Origin: Brienomyrus brachyistius
Taxonomy: Eukaryota; Chordata; Actinopteri; Osteoglossiformes; Mormyridae
Length of the DNA stretch: 64,000 bases
NCBI RefSeq assembly: GCF_023856365.1
Contig: NC_064548.1
Location: forward strand, 21,252,461 to 21,316,460
Direction of reading: 5' to 3'
This document shows positions 1-12,400 of this stretch, one piece after another. The position numbers were made by a program, and so were the translations under genes. A model generated the notes under the pieces. The model worked only from the letters and a program-made list of their open reading frames with translations, made no database searches and was not told the DNA's origin. Position 1 is the first letter of the stretch. Every line of letters begins with the position of its first letter.

Positions 1-3000
1 TTAATTGGTAATGACAGGTGGGGGGGGGGGGGGGGGGGGGGAGTGTTCCTTCCTCAACTAGGGTGTCAGTGGTGAGTGGTCGCCACAGTAACACTGCATT
101 AACTGCAAAAGTAACTAGGCTGCCCAGCTCTTTTTAATTAAAGGTTTGCTATTGGCTAAAATCTAAACATAGGCAAACGCAGTCCAAATAACAGCTTGAA
201 GGGAGGCTGGAAAGAAGCAAGTGAACATCAATGAAGAGCAAAGATCTGATTTTCTCAAAATGCTATTTCTGGCTCAATACAAACGAGGTAAAAATAGCCC
301 AACTCTGCTGCTGCAAGCTAATTCTCACAAAACGTTATGTAGCCCACTGGCAGCCACCTTTATCTGCAGCTAGGACCATCAGCCCAGCAGTTCGGCACGT
401 CACGCGTCCACGCGGCTCGATATCTTACCGAGGCGGAACAGCAATACGACCCGTAAGAGACCTGGCTTGGCTAACAAGCCATAGCTGACTTAAATGCCAA
501 TTTCAAACGTAATGTGCAATTCAAGCACAATCGCAGATATTTATCACGCCAGCCCCAAACTGCAGTCGAAGAGAATGAGAAAGGCAAAAGTGTGATTTTA
601 AGGGGGGGGCAGAGAACCATGTCTCTGACTCGGAGGCAGGAGCCGCCGGCTGCTTAGGACTCTGGGGCTGCATGTTACATACAAAGGCAGCCTCAAAGCT
701 GCACCTGGAGTCCACATAAAACTACCTACTTTCACTGCCTACCGGCATGTGACATTAGTCAAGAAGATACTGTCAATGCACCCATAAAAACAGAAACAAC
801 AGATGCCGTTTTAATTACAATACTGCCAGTCTATCATTGAAGCTATACTTTAATCAATGTAATTTTATTAACTGCATGAACTTTTTAGCTCCACACCTAG
901 GATTGGCATTTTTAATACATTTACATGACTGGTGGCACTTCTCAGTTCTCATAACTAAACACTTATATATTGACTATAATTACAACTGTTCATGTAAATG
1001 ATATAGAATGTCAGTTGTAAGTAATCCAGCCTTATTTTGTTGATGGTGATTCCAAGGCCTGCCGTGGGATCTTCTGTGGCAGTTTGCATGACTTCAGAAC
1101 GTGAACCTGCAGGGATTGATCACAAAAACATTGCCTGTCTTTCTTCATGCTCCACTCTACCTGAACTCTTCTGCAGCCTGGGGTCCTTCACCCAACGCCT
1201 CACATCCTGCCAGGCTCCATGACCCCCACCTGGTCTTACCTTTGCTGACTAGCTGGTTCATTTATCAGTCGCTCAAGCATGTCAGTCCAACACTCCGACT
1301 CTCAAATCAGGGCCAAGAGTCCACTACTCCGGGGAGCATCCAGGTGGTTCCTGCATCCATAGCTGAAATTCCATAAATCATCCCTATAAGACAGAACGGC
1401 TCAGAGGTGCCTTAGATACACCGTACAACAGGAGGACCGGCATAATTCAGACACCGCCCCCCGCCAATACACTTTCACAGTAAAACTTCCCTCGGTGTGA
1501 ATGCTTGTCAATTGAATTCCATAGTGAGTTCGATGTGACCTCAGATGGTCAGGAATTTTCAGTTACCTCAAAACTGATCAGCTTCTGGCAGATAGTGGAT
1601 TGTGAAAATGCCGCGACCCCTTTCTGTGAGACCGTTACCTTCAAAGTCCCATTATCTCCAAATAAAGAGGACAGAACCTGCAGCACACTTATCAGCCTTG
1701 ACAGCTGGGTGACAAGCAGGAGGCTCTGATTGTATTGGTTTTATCAGCCACTGGGATCCATTCTGGGAGAAGTCTGGCCTACGAAAGAGCAGGTCCTTTT
1801 GTTCACCGGTAACAGCCTGTCAACAGGAACGAGGATTTCCTCTCAGGTGTGAAAGAGTCCATTGAAAAACCAAGAGGAGCCTTCTAATGGAGAGTTTGCT
1901 AGACAAAGATGTTGCACTGTTGTCACTCAGCCCCCAAGGCTCATATTATTTGTTACATGCTGTGAGACTGGTGCTGGTTCGGGTTGGGTAAAGTCAGGTG
2001 ACGAAATCACCCAATTGGTTCACCGGTTTCTGTTGGCAGTCATTGTATTGTACTGAATTTTGTTTTCTCTCCTGCCTCTTAAATACACTTCCAAAACCCC
2101 AATTCCCCAAGCAAGCTGGATATGTAGCTCTTCCGTGATCCGACAGTGGATTTAGTTTTTCTGTTGATTCTTCCGTCAGCTCGTGTGCTATCGAGTAACT
2201 TCCGATTGAACTTACATGACATAAGAGCCCTAATAACATTATTGAGAGATGTCCAAAGCAGATGTAGTGGACAGTAGCAAATGAGTGTGGCTTGCAGCAA
2301 GCGTCACAACAATCCAATTACACAGCAACAATACAGGTTTACTTAAATGTGTGAGATATTCTACGTTTTGTTCACACCCCTATAATTATGGAGATACATC
2401 CAGATTGTCTTCTGTCCTAACTTCCAGGATACCTGTATTTTTGTTTTTAGCTTGTATTGATACTGAAACTTTCATTTCCTCGCAGTTGCTTGCCTTCTGT
2501 CTCATTCCCCCATGAAAATCCTGCTTCCCTCTTCTGTCTCCATGTGACTGGGCACTGTTTGTCGTCCTCACGTTGAGAATACGTCATTATTAAAATGGAT
2601 TTATTGAAACCGCACACAGCATTATCACAGAACCCTGTGTATGAGCAGCCGCTAAAAGTGTGTTAAGTAACGTCAGTCTTTAAAATCCTAATCAAAAATA
2701 CATCTATTGGATGTAGGAATCATATAACAGTAAGAGCCAAGTGAACCTCGATCGTAAGAGTGATTTAAAACAAATTCGAACGTCAGAATTTTTGCGAATA
2801 CTGATTAAGGAGATGCTGTATTCATGCGGGCAACTCAATTTGCATGCAGACCAGAGCAAATTTAGAATCACGTCTGCGTTTTCCATTCAAATATGGATGA
2901 TACCATTATTAGAATATATTCTAACTAAACCAAAATACCTGAGCTAAAAATGGAGTTAGATATGAGGGTTAGATATAGAGTTAGATATGAGTCAAGCCTG

Positions 3001-3438
3001 TGAGGCACTGCGTGAGGTTGCTGTGCAGAGATACGTGCGACAGTCTTGATGAACGACATTAGTAAATATTGATGCCAATCACCATCGTGCATTAGTGGCG
3101 GTTCCTGCTGCCATCCTGTGCCAGACACCTGGGACTCTCAGACGCAACAGACAGGCCGCCCGCGGCTACATGAAGCGGGATCACAGACAGCCGTTCCTTT
3201 TGGGTTGGCATCCCAGTCTCTTATAAGGAGAGAGCAAGGCCTGGTGAAGAGCAGCGTCTGCCCTAGATGGAGGGGTGGCCGATTAACCATCCAAACACAA
3301 GTCAGCGTCGAAACTACAGGCTGCGCTCCAACCACTAAGGAGTCATCTGCTGAAAAGCAACCCTGGTGCTTTGGTTTAATTTTATCACAATCCTACTCAT
3401 GTAGCTCCTCCGCCTGGATTATGTGGCAACAAAGTTAG
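1..3438. other. Non-coding stretch, no gene recognised
   Basis: Apart from the G homopolymer near the left edge and a short GAGTTAGATAT-type repeat near 2,950-2,995, I see only unique AT/GC-mixed sequence. Open frames here are short and show no recognisable domain. Confidence 0.6.
20..41 (+). repeat. poly-G homopolymer (22 nt)
   Basis: An uninterrupted run of 22 G. It is the longest of several G/C homopolymers in the left half and is a likely site of length error or polymorphism. Confidence 0.95.
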
Positions 3439-4290
3439 ACAGTGGGAAGAGGAAAGAGGATGAGTTATGAGGATGAGAAACTAGGCAGAGGTATGATATA
3501 GTGAAGCCAAGAAGAACTATAAGGGAGTGAAACCAGCAGGAGGTGTGAGGAAGAGACAACAGGAAGAGGTGTGATGGAAAGACATCAGGTAGAGGAATGA
3601 CTGAGTGAAACCAAGAGGAGAAGTGAGGAGTCACACCAGGAAGAAGAAGAATGAGAAAGAGACACCTGGAAGAGATGTGAGGGAGAAAAAACTAAGAAGA
3701 AGAATGAGGAGAGACACCAGGAAGAGGAATAAGAGAGAGACAACAGGATGAAGTGTGAGGGAAAGACACCAGCAAGAGGAATGAGGAAGAGAAATGAGGA
3801 GAGATGCTATAAAGAGGAATGAAGGAAAGAAACCAGGAAGAGGAATGAAGGAGAGAAACCAGGAAGAGGTGTGAGAGAAAGGCGCTAGGAAGAGGTATGA
3901 GGGGGAGACACCAGGTAGAGGCATAAGTGATAGAAACCAGGAAGAGGAATGAAGAAAAGACACGAAGAACAGGAATGAGGAGAGAAACCAGGAAGAGATA
4001 TGAGGGAGAGAAACCAAGAATAGGAATGAGGAGAGATACCAGAAAGAGGAATAAGAGAGAGACAACAGGATGAAGTGTGAGGGAGAGACACCAGGAAGAG
4101 GAATGGAGATACCAGCAAGACGAATGAGGAAGAGACATGAGGAGAGATGCTATAAAGAGGAAGAGATACCAGGAAGAGGAATGTGGAGAGATGCCAGGAA
4201 GAGGAAAGAAGGATATAAACCAGGAAGAGGTGTGAGAGAAAGGCACTAGGAAGAGGTGTGAGGGAGAGACATCAGGGAAGGTCTCAGAAA
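3439..4290. repeat. GA-rich polypurine minisatellite
   Basis: About 850 bp in which the plus strand is almost purely A and G. It is built from imperfect units of about 26 bp around ACCAGGAAGAGG and ATGAGGGAGAGA. A larger internal duplication is visible: AATAAGAGAGAGACAACAGG occurs at 3,728 and again at 4,050, offset about 322 bp. The long minus-strand open frames here (Phe/Leu/Ser/Pro-rich) are translations of the repeat and are not called as genes. Such tracts can form triplex (H-DNA); that is inference. Confidence 0.9.
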
Positions 4291-6771
4291 ATCATGTGGA
4301 GAGTTAGGTACGCGGAGGCTCAAATCTTTGCCCTGCCAATAGAAAGGCCAGACACAGCAGACAACAGGAACATTTACTTTGGCAGGATGAGTGCTTTAAG
4401 ACCGCTCCAATTGAACGTCCTGCAGCATGAAAGTGAATTAAAGATGCTAAGCGCTTGCAAAATGTGGGGATTTTTGGCCTTGTGATCGAACTACACCAAG
4501 GAAGAAGCATAATATGATTTCTTGGGCATGTAACTTAATTTTAGGGTCTCCAGCCTTAGTTGAACAGATGAGTGGATTTTATCCAAATGGATCTTAACTG
4601 AAAATGTGGAACAAGACATTATTTAAGTATTGAGTAGAAAAGGCACACATGGCTGCTGTGAGTGAAGGTCGTGTGTAATTCATAACCTTTTATTCACATG
4701 TCAAGTTGAAATACCAAAAAGGTCAATTGCCTCGGAGAAAGAAAAGTGCATTTTTAACCCTGTGGAGCAGCATGCATGACCTCACGTACCCCCTCTGCTG
4801 GAGCCCGAGCTAATCGCTGTTTCTCTTTTCACAGTGACAGAGATTTCATTCTCATTTGCTCCAACGTCACATGTCTTTTGTGCAGCAGAACTATAAAAGG
4901 AGAAAGGCATTTAATCCATAGTTTAATCAGTGTATATTTATTCCGGCCTTCATGCTTTGCTGTATGGTCACCAGTAAAAATCCCATGTCACGCACGTTCG
5001 CCCACTCGCCAAGTAGTGTCTGCACCCACCCTCAGCAGCTTGTTAGATATGCGGCATTGTCTTGTGCAGCAGTGTGTGGTGAATGCCTCTAATGCGAGCT
5101 CCCAGGTGGCCGCTCGTCTCCGACTACATCCCTGTCCTTTTCCCCCGACGGCCCCTGTTTAGTGGCATGTGACGGCCGGCTTCCCGAGGTCGGCAGCATC
5201 TGAGTTGCCTGAAGGCTGCCTATTTCCCAGGGATGTCTCTGTCTCTGATCTGGACACCTGGTCTCCCACCATCTACTTGACCACAAAACCGAGGGACTGT
5301 TAACTGTCTTCCGAGCCCTTTTTAAAAATATTTGTTGGCTTGTTTTGAAGATGGTTTTCATTCATTTCAGTTTTCATGGTTGAATCTCTGGCCTGCACTG
5401 TACAGATGACCAGCAGAATTCCTATAGTCCAAACTTTAATGTCGTAAACGCATCCAGTGCAGTTTTCCGAAATTCTGAATTTGCTTATAATAAAGGATCT
5501 GTCACCTCCACCTAAACTCCGTCTTTTACCTGGATCCCCCCACGAGCCAGTATGTTGAAAGTAAAGCTTAAATCTCCAGCTTCCAGACCATGAACATATT
5601 CTGCATTTGACTTGATGATGCTCTCTTGATATCCCTGTCTCAGTCTGGGAAAGGGCATGATGTCGGCAAATTGGACCACAAGGTGCCATGGCAACTAGCA
5701 GCCATCTTAAGACTTTTCAACGTTGTCCATCCCCAGGAAGATACTGTATATCTGAGGTTTGGCATAGTCTTTTTCGAAAAACAACATCATAATTTCACAA
5801 TTACGAACTGAAAATTAAATTGAAACAGTGTTATTAAATTTATTTCTGGTTTCTTAACTTAAGGCTACACATTAACATTTTGCAGTAACATTTTGGCATT
5901 TAAGTGTGAATAAAGGAAAGCTTGACTGAACAGAAGACAGAATTGTTTCTCTGTGAATCAGAAGTGTGTGCATGTGTCTGTGTGTGTTCATGAATACGTC
6001 TCAGTGTGTTTATAGCCACCCTCTATGTATGCAGATTTTTGTTCCAACTAAGCACTTAATTAACTTGGCGTAATGTAGCTGTTGATTGATTTCTTACTGT
6101 AATCTGTGAAACCGTGACAATTCTAAATTGTTTGTAAATGGTTTTACATTTGTGATGGTATGACAGAAGTGCTTTTTTATGCTGAAGTATTCAAATCAAT
6201 TTTATTTTATATTTATTATTATATCAACTAATGGTTCTTTAAATATTTAATTACCCTTAATTATTAAGCAATTGTAACATTAATTAACATTGTTCACACG
6301 ATATATAAATTAGATTAAAATATAATTATCAAGTATATATAATTATCAAATTAAATATAATTGCATAAATCAATAAAGCATGGTGAGAAGATTTATTGCT
6401 ACTTTATTAGCACACATGTCATTCTACGAGACCTGTCATCTGTCGGCTTTTGATGGATGTGACATCTAACCAGTATCTGTCAAATTATATAAAAACAAAC
6501 AGTATTTATACCCTGTTCATGAGCAAGAGGAGAAGCACGTCTGCAAATGTAGGCAGCCAGCACTGAGATCTCGTTCCATCCTCCGGCCGGTCTCCTGGTG
6601 CCATTTGCACGCACACACAGCGTGATTCTCCCAGGGTGTAGTTAACATCTTCCAATAAGTGTGTGATTATGGCATTTTTCCTAGTGTGTATAATAACAGA
6701 TACTTTGCTCTCGGTAGGTGAAAGCAAGCCGGTCACGAAGCGCAGTCACCCGTACCAGTGTCCCAGGAGTT
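4291..6771. other. Non-coding stretch with one possible exon
   Basis: No recognised gene. A possible internal exon lies at 5,530-5,644 on the minus strand and is listed separately. About 6,180-6,380 is very AT-rich. Confidence 0.5.
5530..5644 (-). CDS. Possible internal coding exon, unidentified
   Basis: On the minus strand a pyrimidine-rich TGCCCTTTCCCAG precedes an open stretch of 115 nt that ends in CAG followed by GTAAAA, so it has the layout of an acceptor-exon-donor. The reading frame gives about 38 residues including NAEYVHGLEAGDLSF and ends ILARGGIQ, with a composition more protein-like than neighbouring open frames. I do not recognise the family. No partner exon was identified, so it could equally be chance. 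Confidence 0.22.
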
Positions 6772-6862
6772 TTGGATTAAGGGCTTTGCTCAAGGACTCA
6801 CAGATGAGGCAAGACCAGGCTTGAACCAACAACCTTCAGATCACAGGCACGGAGCCGCATAC
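6772..6862. mobile_element. Short SINE/LINE-derived fragment
   Basis: The stretch with GGGCTTTGCTCAAGGACTCA, CTTGAACCAACAACCTTCAG and ACAGGCACGGAGCC resembles the common fish interspersed repeat that carries a tRNA-like 'TTGAACC...GGTTACAGGC' module. It is diverged, and assignment is by recalled motif only. Confidence 0.35.
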
Positions 6863-6924
6863 CGGCCCTTGCAAAGTAACGATTAAACACGACAGGGCAG
6901 TCAAAGACAACAACCCCTTCTCTT

Positions 6925-7190
6925 CCTGTATATAGGGGCAATAGAGTTTTTTGCCACTGTTGTTATGCCACACACCATGTATGTAGGGACACAGAGGCAT
7001 TGTTTGTGCTGTCCCATACATCATGTGTATAGGGGCACACAGGGCTTGTTTTGTCATCCCAGACACTGCATATGCACAGTATGACACAAGATTTGTTTAT
7101 TTTGTCCCACACTCTGCCTATTTATGGCCATGGGTTTATGCTGTCACACTGGGTGTTTTTATGGTGTTCCAGCAAAGTTTCATATATTGA
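6925..7190. repeat. Imperfect short tandem repeat, unit about 48 bp
   Basis: TATAGGGGCA, TGTAGGGACACAG and TGTATAGGGGCACA recur at roughly 48-bp steps, each followed by a GT-rich segment and CCCA(C/T)AC. Copies are strongly diverged. Confidence 0.4.
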
Positions 7191-9002
7191 ACTACATCAG
7201 CACCTCTTGTGATTAAATCCAGTCGGTGGAAGGAATCGATGCAGAGAGTAAACTTCTGGAATTGCCTTATAATTGAGCCTTTTAATGTTTGTAAACCGGT
7301 GAATAATGACTCATAAGGACTATTCGCTGAAAATGAGAGTGCTTATGTGTCTGTGTGTTCAGCGGAGAGTGCTGACAATGTATTCGACAGCAGCTGTGTG
7401 ACGGTGGTCCCGGGTGAGACTCAGAGTGCTGGCGTTCCGTGCTTGTGAAGCCCCTAGTGAAATTCCAATGGTGAAGCTTCCCAGACGGTTTGCCAGACAA
7501 ATCGGATCGAACTCCGACTCCGACTCCCGCGGAAAATCGACAGCTTGTTAAATCCCCTCGTGATTAATTCCATGTGAAAAGGGCAGGGCAGTTTTCTTGT
7601 ACATCAGCTAAAGCTCATTAACCCGTGTTTGCAGTATATTTGTAAGGCTTATTAACCCCCTCATACTCACACTTTTAAAATTCCCTGAGACACACCGTCA
7701 GAGCAGCGCGACGAGACACTTTCTTGTCTACATATATATCTCTTCTTATCCTAATTTACTGGGCAAAAAAATGCGATAGGTTAAGACTAATGTCAGTAAT
7801 CACAGTTACCCAATGAGACGCCGGCGTGTTCATTACCATATCTGAAATCTCCGGTTCTGCTATAAATTTCAGTGCTTCTCCGCAGTGTGTTTGTGGGCCT
7901 AGAGCTGGGAGGGGTTCTGAGCGGCACGAGTTCACCAAATGTAGCAGAAACGGAAACGGCGAGTCGAGGTCTCAGCAGTGCCCGTGTCCAATGGCACCGT
8001 TTGCCCTTGCAGGGAGCTGGACCGTGACGCTTCACCAGCATCACGCAGGAAGCCTGCAGCTCTGGCGAATCACACCGTCGCTTCCGGTGCTCCTCTGCTG
8101 ATGGACTGCAGATTGTTCAACAGATTGTTTCATCGTGTATCCGAGCCGTATGGGCATGAGCGCTCTCTTGCTTTTTTGCTTTTCGGAGAGGCTGGATCCT
8201 GTTAGCGTTTCAGGCCCACGGAATCCTTCTGTCCTGCTGGAGTCACTTTTGCATATTTTCTGGAGCATCACAGTTTAGGGAAGCAGAACATCGTTTTCTG
8301 TCAGAGCAAATGCCCCATATATTTTGCCCCCCTTAGCAACAGACGTTCCTCCCCAATGAGCAGTGTATGCATGGGGGTGGTTGGCAAAGCCTTCTGCCTG
8401 GGTGGGCAGTCGACAGTATTGAGCTGCTGGCCCAGAGCACCTGGCAGCATTGCAGAACAAACACTTTTATGGGTGAGTGCACTTGTGAAACAATGGCATT
8501 TTTCACTTGTAACCGGGTGTTGAGCATATTCTCCTGCCTAGCCATGCTTGCTGAAAAACTGCACTGGGCCAGCAGGGTGTTAGCACCGCGCTGATTTGCA
8601 TGCACTGAGAGCCGCTGTACTCTGAGCTAAAATAAAGGCTTCAAAACGCAACCAGCAAACTTCAGGCGTGCAAATGACCTTGAGTGGAATCTTTTCACGG
8701 AGCATTCAGAAATTCCTGGGGTGTGACGGCCCCTGACCTGCGGAAAAACTGTTGTTTTCACCATTTTGCTTGTGTCACAACATTTGATCATCGGACTCTA
8801 TAAGCATAACATATTGAGTAAATCCGTGGCCACTGGGGACATCACAGTTCTGGCGCGAATGTGCACCATTGAATCAGCCACTGACTCTTGTTTACTTGTC
8901 CTAATAAAGTTCTTGTCGCCAAGTGATGTTCGCATTGTCTCCTCATATCACAAAGGTTTCCTCCACTATATTTCTCCTGCTGGAAAAATGCATGCAGTTC
9001 AA
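7191..9002. other. Non-coding stretch, no gene recognised
   Basis: Mixed unique sequence. I see no exon with convincing splice sites, no RNA gene and no repeat family. Confidence 0.5.
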
Positions 9003-9150
9003 CTAATTAGCAATCTAAATTGGCCACATTGGATGAACTGGCATCCCATCTAGGGTGTTTCCCTGCCTTGTGCCCTATGAGACCAGGAATAGGCTCCAGC
9101 CCCCCCCCCCCCCCCCCCCCAGACCAGAATAAGCGGCTGGAAGATATAAG
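9003..9150 (+). mobile_element. L2/V-SINE-type 3' tail remnant
   Basis: Contains GATGAACTGGCATCCCATCT, AGGGTGT, CCCTGCCTTGTGCCCTATGA, AATAGGCTCCAG and AATAAGCGGCTGGAAGAT in the order typical of the 3' tails of fish L2-clade LINEs and the SINEs that share them. A C21 homopolymer (9,100-9,120) sits where the family usually has a short C run. The tail is interrupted on its right by the hAT-type MITE. Confidence 0.7.
9100..9120 (+). repeat. poly-C homopolymer (21 nt)
   Basis: Uninterrupted C run inside the L2/SINE-type tail. Confidence 0.95.
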
Positions 9151-9476
9151 CAGGGACTGACATAACTGGTACGCAAGTACGCATTCACCTTTAAAAGCGA
9201 TATATGTGGCAATAGATTAATGCAACAGCGCAAATACGTAGCTATTTTACATGCATTGGCACCGATATGACAAGAAATTACCATGCATTTTAAGCTCTAT
9301 ACCGCAAATGAAGTGTGAATGTGGCATATAAAGGTTAAAATGAACAATAATTTCTTGTCATGTTGGCGTAACTGCACATAAAAACATACACATTCACGCT
9401 GTTACAACAATCGACTGCTGCACGTATCACTTTTAAAGGTGAATGCGTATTTGCATACCAGTTATGTCAGTCCCTG
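9151..9476. mobile_element. hAT-type MITE (non-autonomous DNA transposon)
   Basis: A 326-bp element starts CAGGGACTGACATAACTGGT and ends in its reverse complement. The terminal inverted repeats match almost perfectly for about 45 bp and remain related to about 85 bp. It is flanked on both sides by the same 8 bp, GATATAAG (9,143-9,150 and 9,477-9,484). An 8-bp duplication and CAGGG ends are hallmarks of the hAT superfamily. No transposase frame is present. It inserted into the end of the L2/SINE-type tail, so it is younger than that copy. Confidence 0.88.
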
Positions 9477-12400
9477 GATATAAGGCCCCAAAAAGAGACA
9501 TCGGCTTTTTAGGCAATGCAACTAGGGCTGTTGCAGGAGACCATGGTATGTATGCATGCATGGTATGGTATCTGCATATATAGCATCATCTCAGATTCAT
9601 GCTGTTCTTCTTTAAGTGAAAAGTTATTTGAATGTGACTCAACTACTGGACCCCCAAGTAACGTCATAGTCACACCAAAATGTAATCTATTTTTACAGAA
9701 TTTTCCTTATACATTTCTTGTGGTCGGAAGAGCTACTTTGTTGCCACCAGTGCGCAACTCAAAGTTAAGCTTAAACTTAACCAGCTCTCTGCTGCCCCCC
9801 ATACCTTCATGCAGTTTGCAGGCACAACAGGCAAAACCACAGGGAAACAACAAGAGGTTTGATTGGGGGATCGGGGAATCGTCTTGCATCTTCAGCTCAA
9901 ACTCCACACTTATTTACAGCGGGAGTCCTGTTCCAGTGTGATCTAATTACCTTTTATGTTATGTGCATTATTATGCATGATGGTATTTATGAATATTCAC
10001 CAGCTCATAGCAACCCCGGGACACCACGCATTTCTTTGTGATTTTCTTCCTACCCATAGATGCAAAGAAAGCTCAACAAAGATGCCATTTTTTCTCACTG
10101 TATCCGCCATTCTTTATTTTAGTCATTCACTGATCTCATTACTCACCCCCTGCCCCTTTGTTAATTGTTTTACAGCATATGTTCATCAGACATAAAATAT
10201 AATGAAATCCCTGGAGTGATCGTTATGAACAACACTCTGTGAATTTGTTTATTTCGTTATTAATTTTATTTTAAGCACTGCAATTTTTTCCAAATTTATA
10301 GGACTGAAGGTAGTCTGGAGACGCATGAAATTACTGATGAAGATTGCAGATTATCCTGATTAGCCGGTTTTGTTAAATGCAAACCTTTGTTCATTTTTAG
10401 CTTTGTCACACTTCATTGTCAAAATCCCAGGTGTCACAATGCAAAACCCAAAAAAGCCTCTGAAATAAGAAGGAGGCGAGCTGGTCGGACTGGGCTGTCG
10501 CCGCTGCCTTTAGGCTACAACAGTAACTTTATCACAAAACCAAAATCCAAAGAGAAACATTCCAGAAAGCAAGAAAGAGCCCCAGTCCAGGCGGGAGCAC
10601 AATCTGGTGTCTGGTCATTATGAAGAAAGAATCGTCTGGCATAAACTGATGAGAAGCCTGAGACTTGTGATTGAGCTCATGGTTAATCAAACACCACACA
10701 GAAGACAGATAGTAAGGCATAAAGCTCCAGCCCGCGTAGCTGCTATACTGTATGCTGGCCTGTCGGTAGAGGAAGGTGTAGCGAATGTGTTAAAGGAGCT
10801 GTTTGTGTGGGCTCTTAGTAAGGAGGTAATTAGGAAGTTGACTGTGCTCGGTTCCTCACAGCCAAACAGATCTGTTCACACACTGGTCTGCCGAGCTTTC
10901 AGCATCGCACATATACCTTCCACAAAAACCTTGAAGATATTGCTTACACATCTACTATAGAAATGTCTTGCATTAGTGGAATTTCATATTTATGGAACAT
11001 CTTTCCTAAGGAACCAAAATAATGGGGGTTCCTCTCCTGTGACTTAAAAAGGTTGCAAACCTCGTTTCCTAACTCCTACAAATTGACCGATAATTTCAAC
11101 GGGCTTGACTTTGGCAAACAAAGACAGCTGGACTATATGTCTCATGATCCTTCCAGGGTTAATGAGCTTGTTGTTATGTTCATGTTCTTTCTGGTGTTCA
11201 CCTTCATTAACAAGAACCTGTAAAAAGAGTAAAAAGGCTTTTGCTTCTGGCCAATGCAGATAAGTGTCCAAAATGCTTCTTTTGGGAAAATACTACAGGT
11301 AACTACAGACGGATCTGGAACTAGAATACCGGAGACCAGCTGGGCCCCAGTATTTAAAAAAAAAAAAAACAATATGGTCTGGCCCAGAATGCCATCTCTG
11401 ATTAAAAAGCTTTTGGATTTGGGAATCCTGCCATAGATACAAGAAGCCCCTTCTCACATAATCCATTTGTATGGTGGCCTGGAGTTTTCTTATGTCTTTA
11501 TTTGCCTACAGAGCTGAATGTGCTCTTCTTATTTATCTGTTAGGGCTTCTGGTGTCGCCACCAGGAAATGCAGAAGTAGCAGGAGATTGTTGGGCAGGAT
11601 CACTGAGTTGGAAACAGCGGGTCTGCCTGGGAGTGCTGTTTGGCTGAGCGGCGCACGTCAGATGGTCTCTCCCCTGCGCGAGCTCCGGCGGCACCACAAC
11701 AGCGAGCCCAGTTTGTCACACTTGATGAGTAGCAGAGAACGGAGCGTAAAGCCACATTTCCTGCTGCGTCCTCCATTCATACTTAAAGCTAGTATTCTTC
11801 ACCCACCAACGCGCATTGCTCTGAAAATCTGAGGACAGTGATGAACAGCGTTGATAATGACGTTCATCGTTGGGAGGTAAAATAACCCAAGGCAAGGCCG
11901 CAGTTAATTACACCACACTAATGGTAAATGTAAATTTTCAATACATTGTGTTGGGAAAACAAAAACACAAAAACTTTGGATCTAGGTGTCAAATAAGAAA
12001 AAAGTCCCAGTCAATAACACACCGCTGTCACAACCATGTGGAGAAGTGATGAAATACGTAGCAGACTGTCAGCCCAGAGTCCCTGGCGGCTGAGAGGAGC
12101 CCTTACTGTATATTGTAACTTTTACCGACTGGTTTTCTGAGGGGAAGCCTCCTGCACCTCGTGCGGCATGTCTGAGTTCCCAGGAAGGACAGGCGTGGCA
12201 CGGGGCTGCGTTTGGACGGTCTCATCTCACCAATACCACTCCAGATCTTACAGACATCACAGTTTATGAAAGCCAGCTGGTACAATTGGACGATTACCTC
12301 GTTAGAGATAAACAGGGCCAGCTGGGTGGAACCGGGCAGTGATTATATTAATGGGAGTATTTAATGTTTATCTGCAGACTGAAAGTGATGCTGCTAACCC

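Noticed and set aside
3631..4246. Long minus-strand open frames (144 and 184 codons), Phe/Leu/Ser-rich, membrane-like
   Set aside because: They translate the GA minisatellite in several frames at once; the pattern is set by the repeat and not by a protein.
10607..10960. 117-codon plus-strand frame
   Set aside because: Starts at GTG, shows no recognisable domain and has no flanking splice or promoter evidence.
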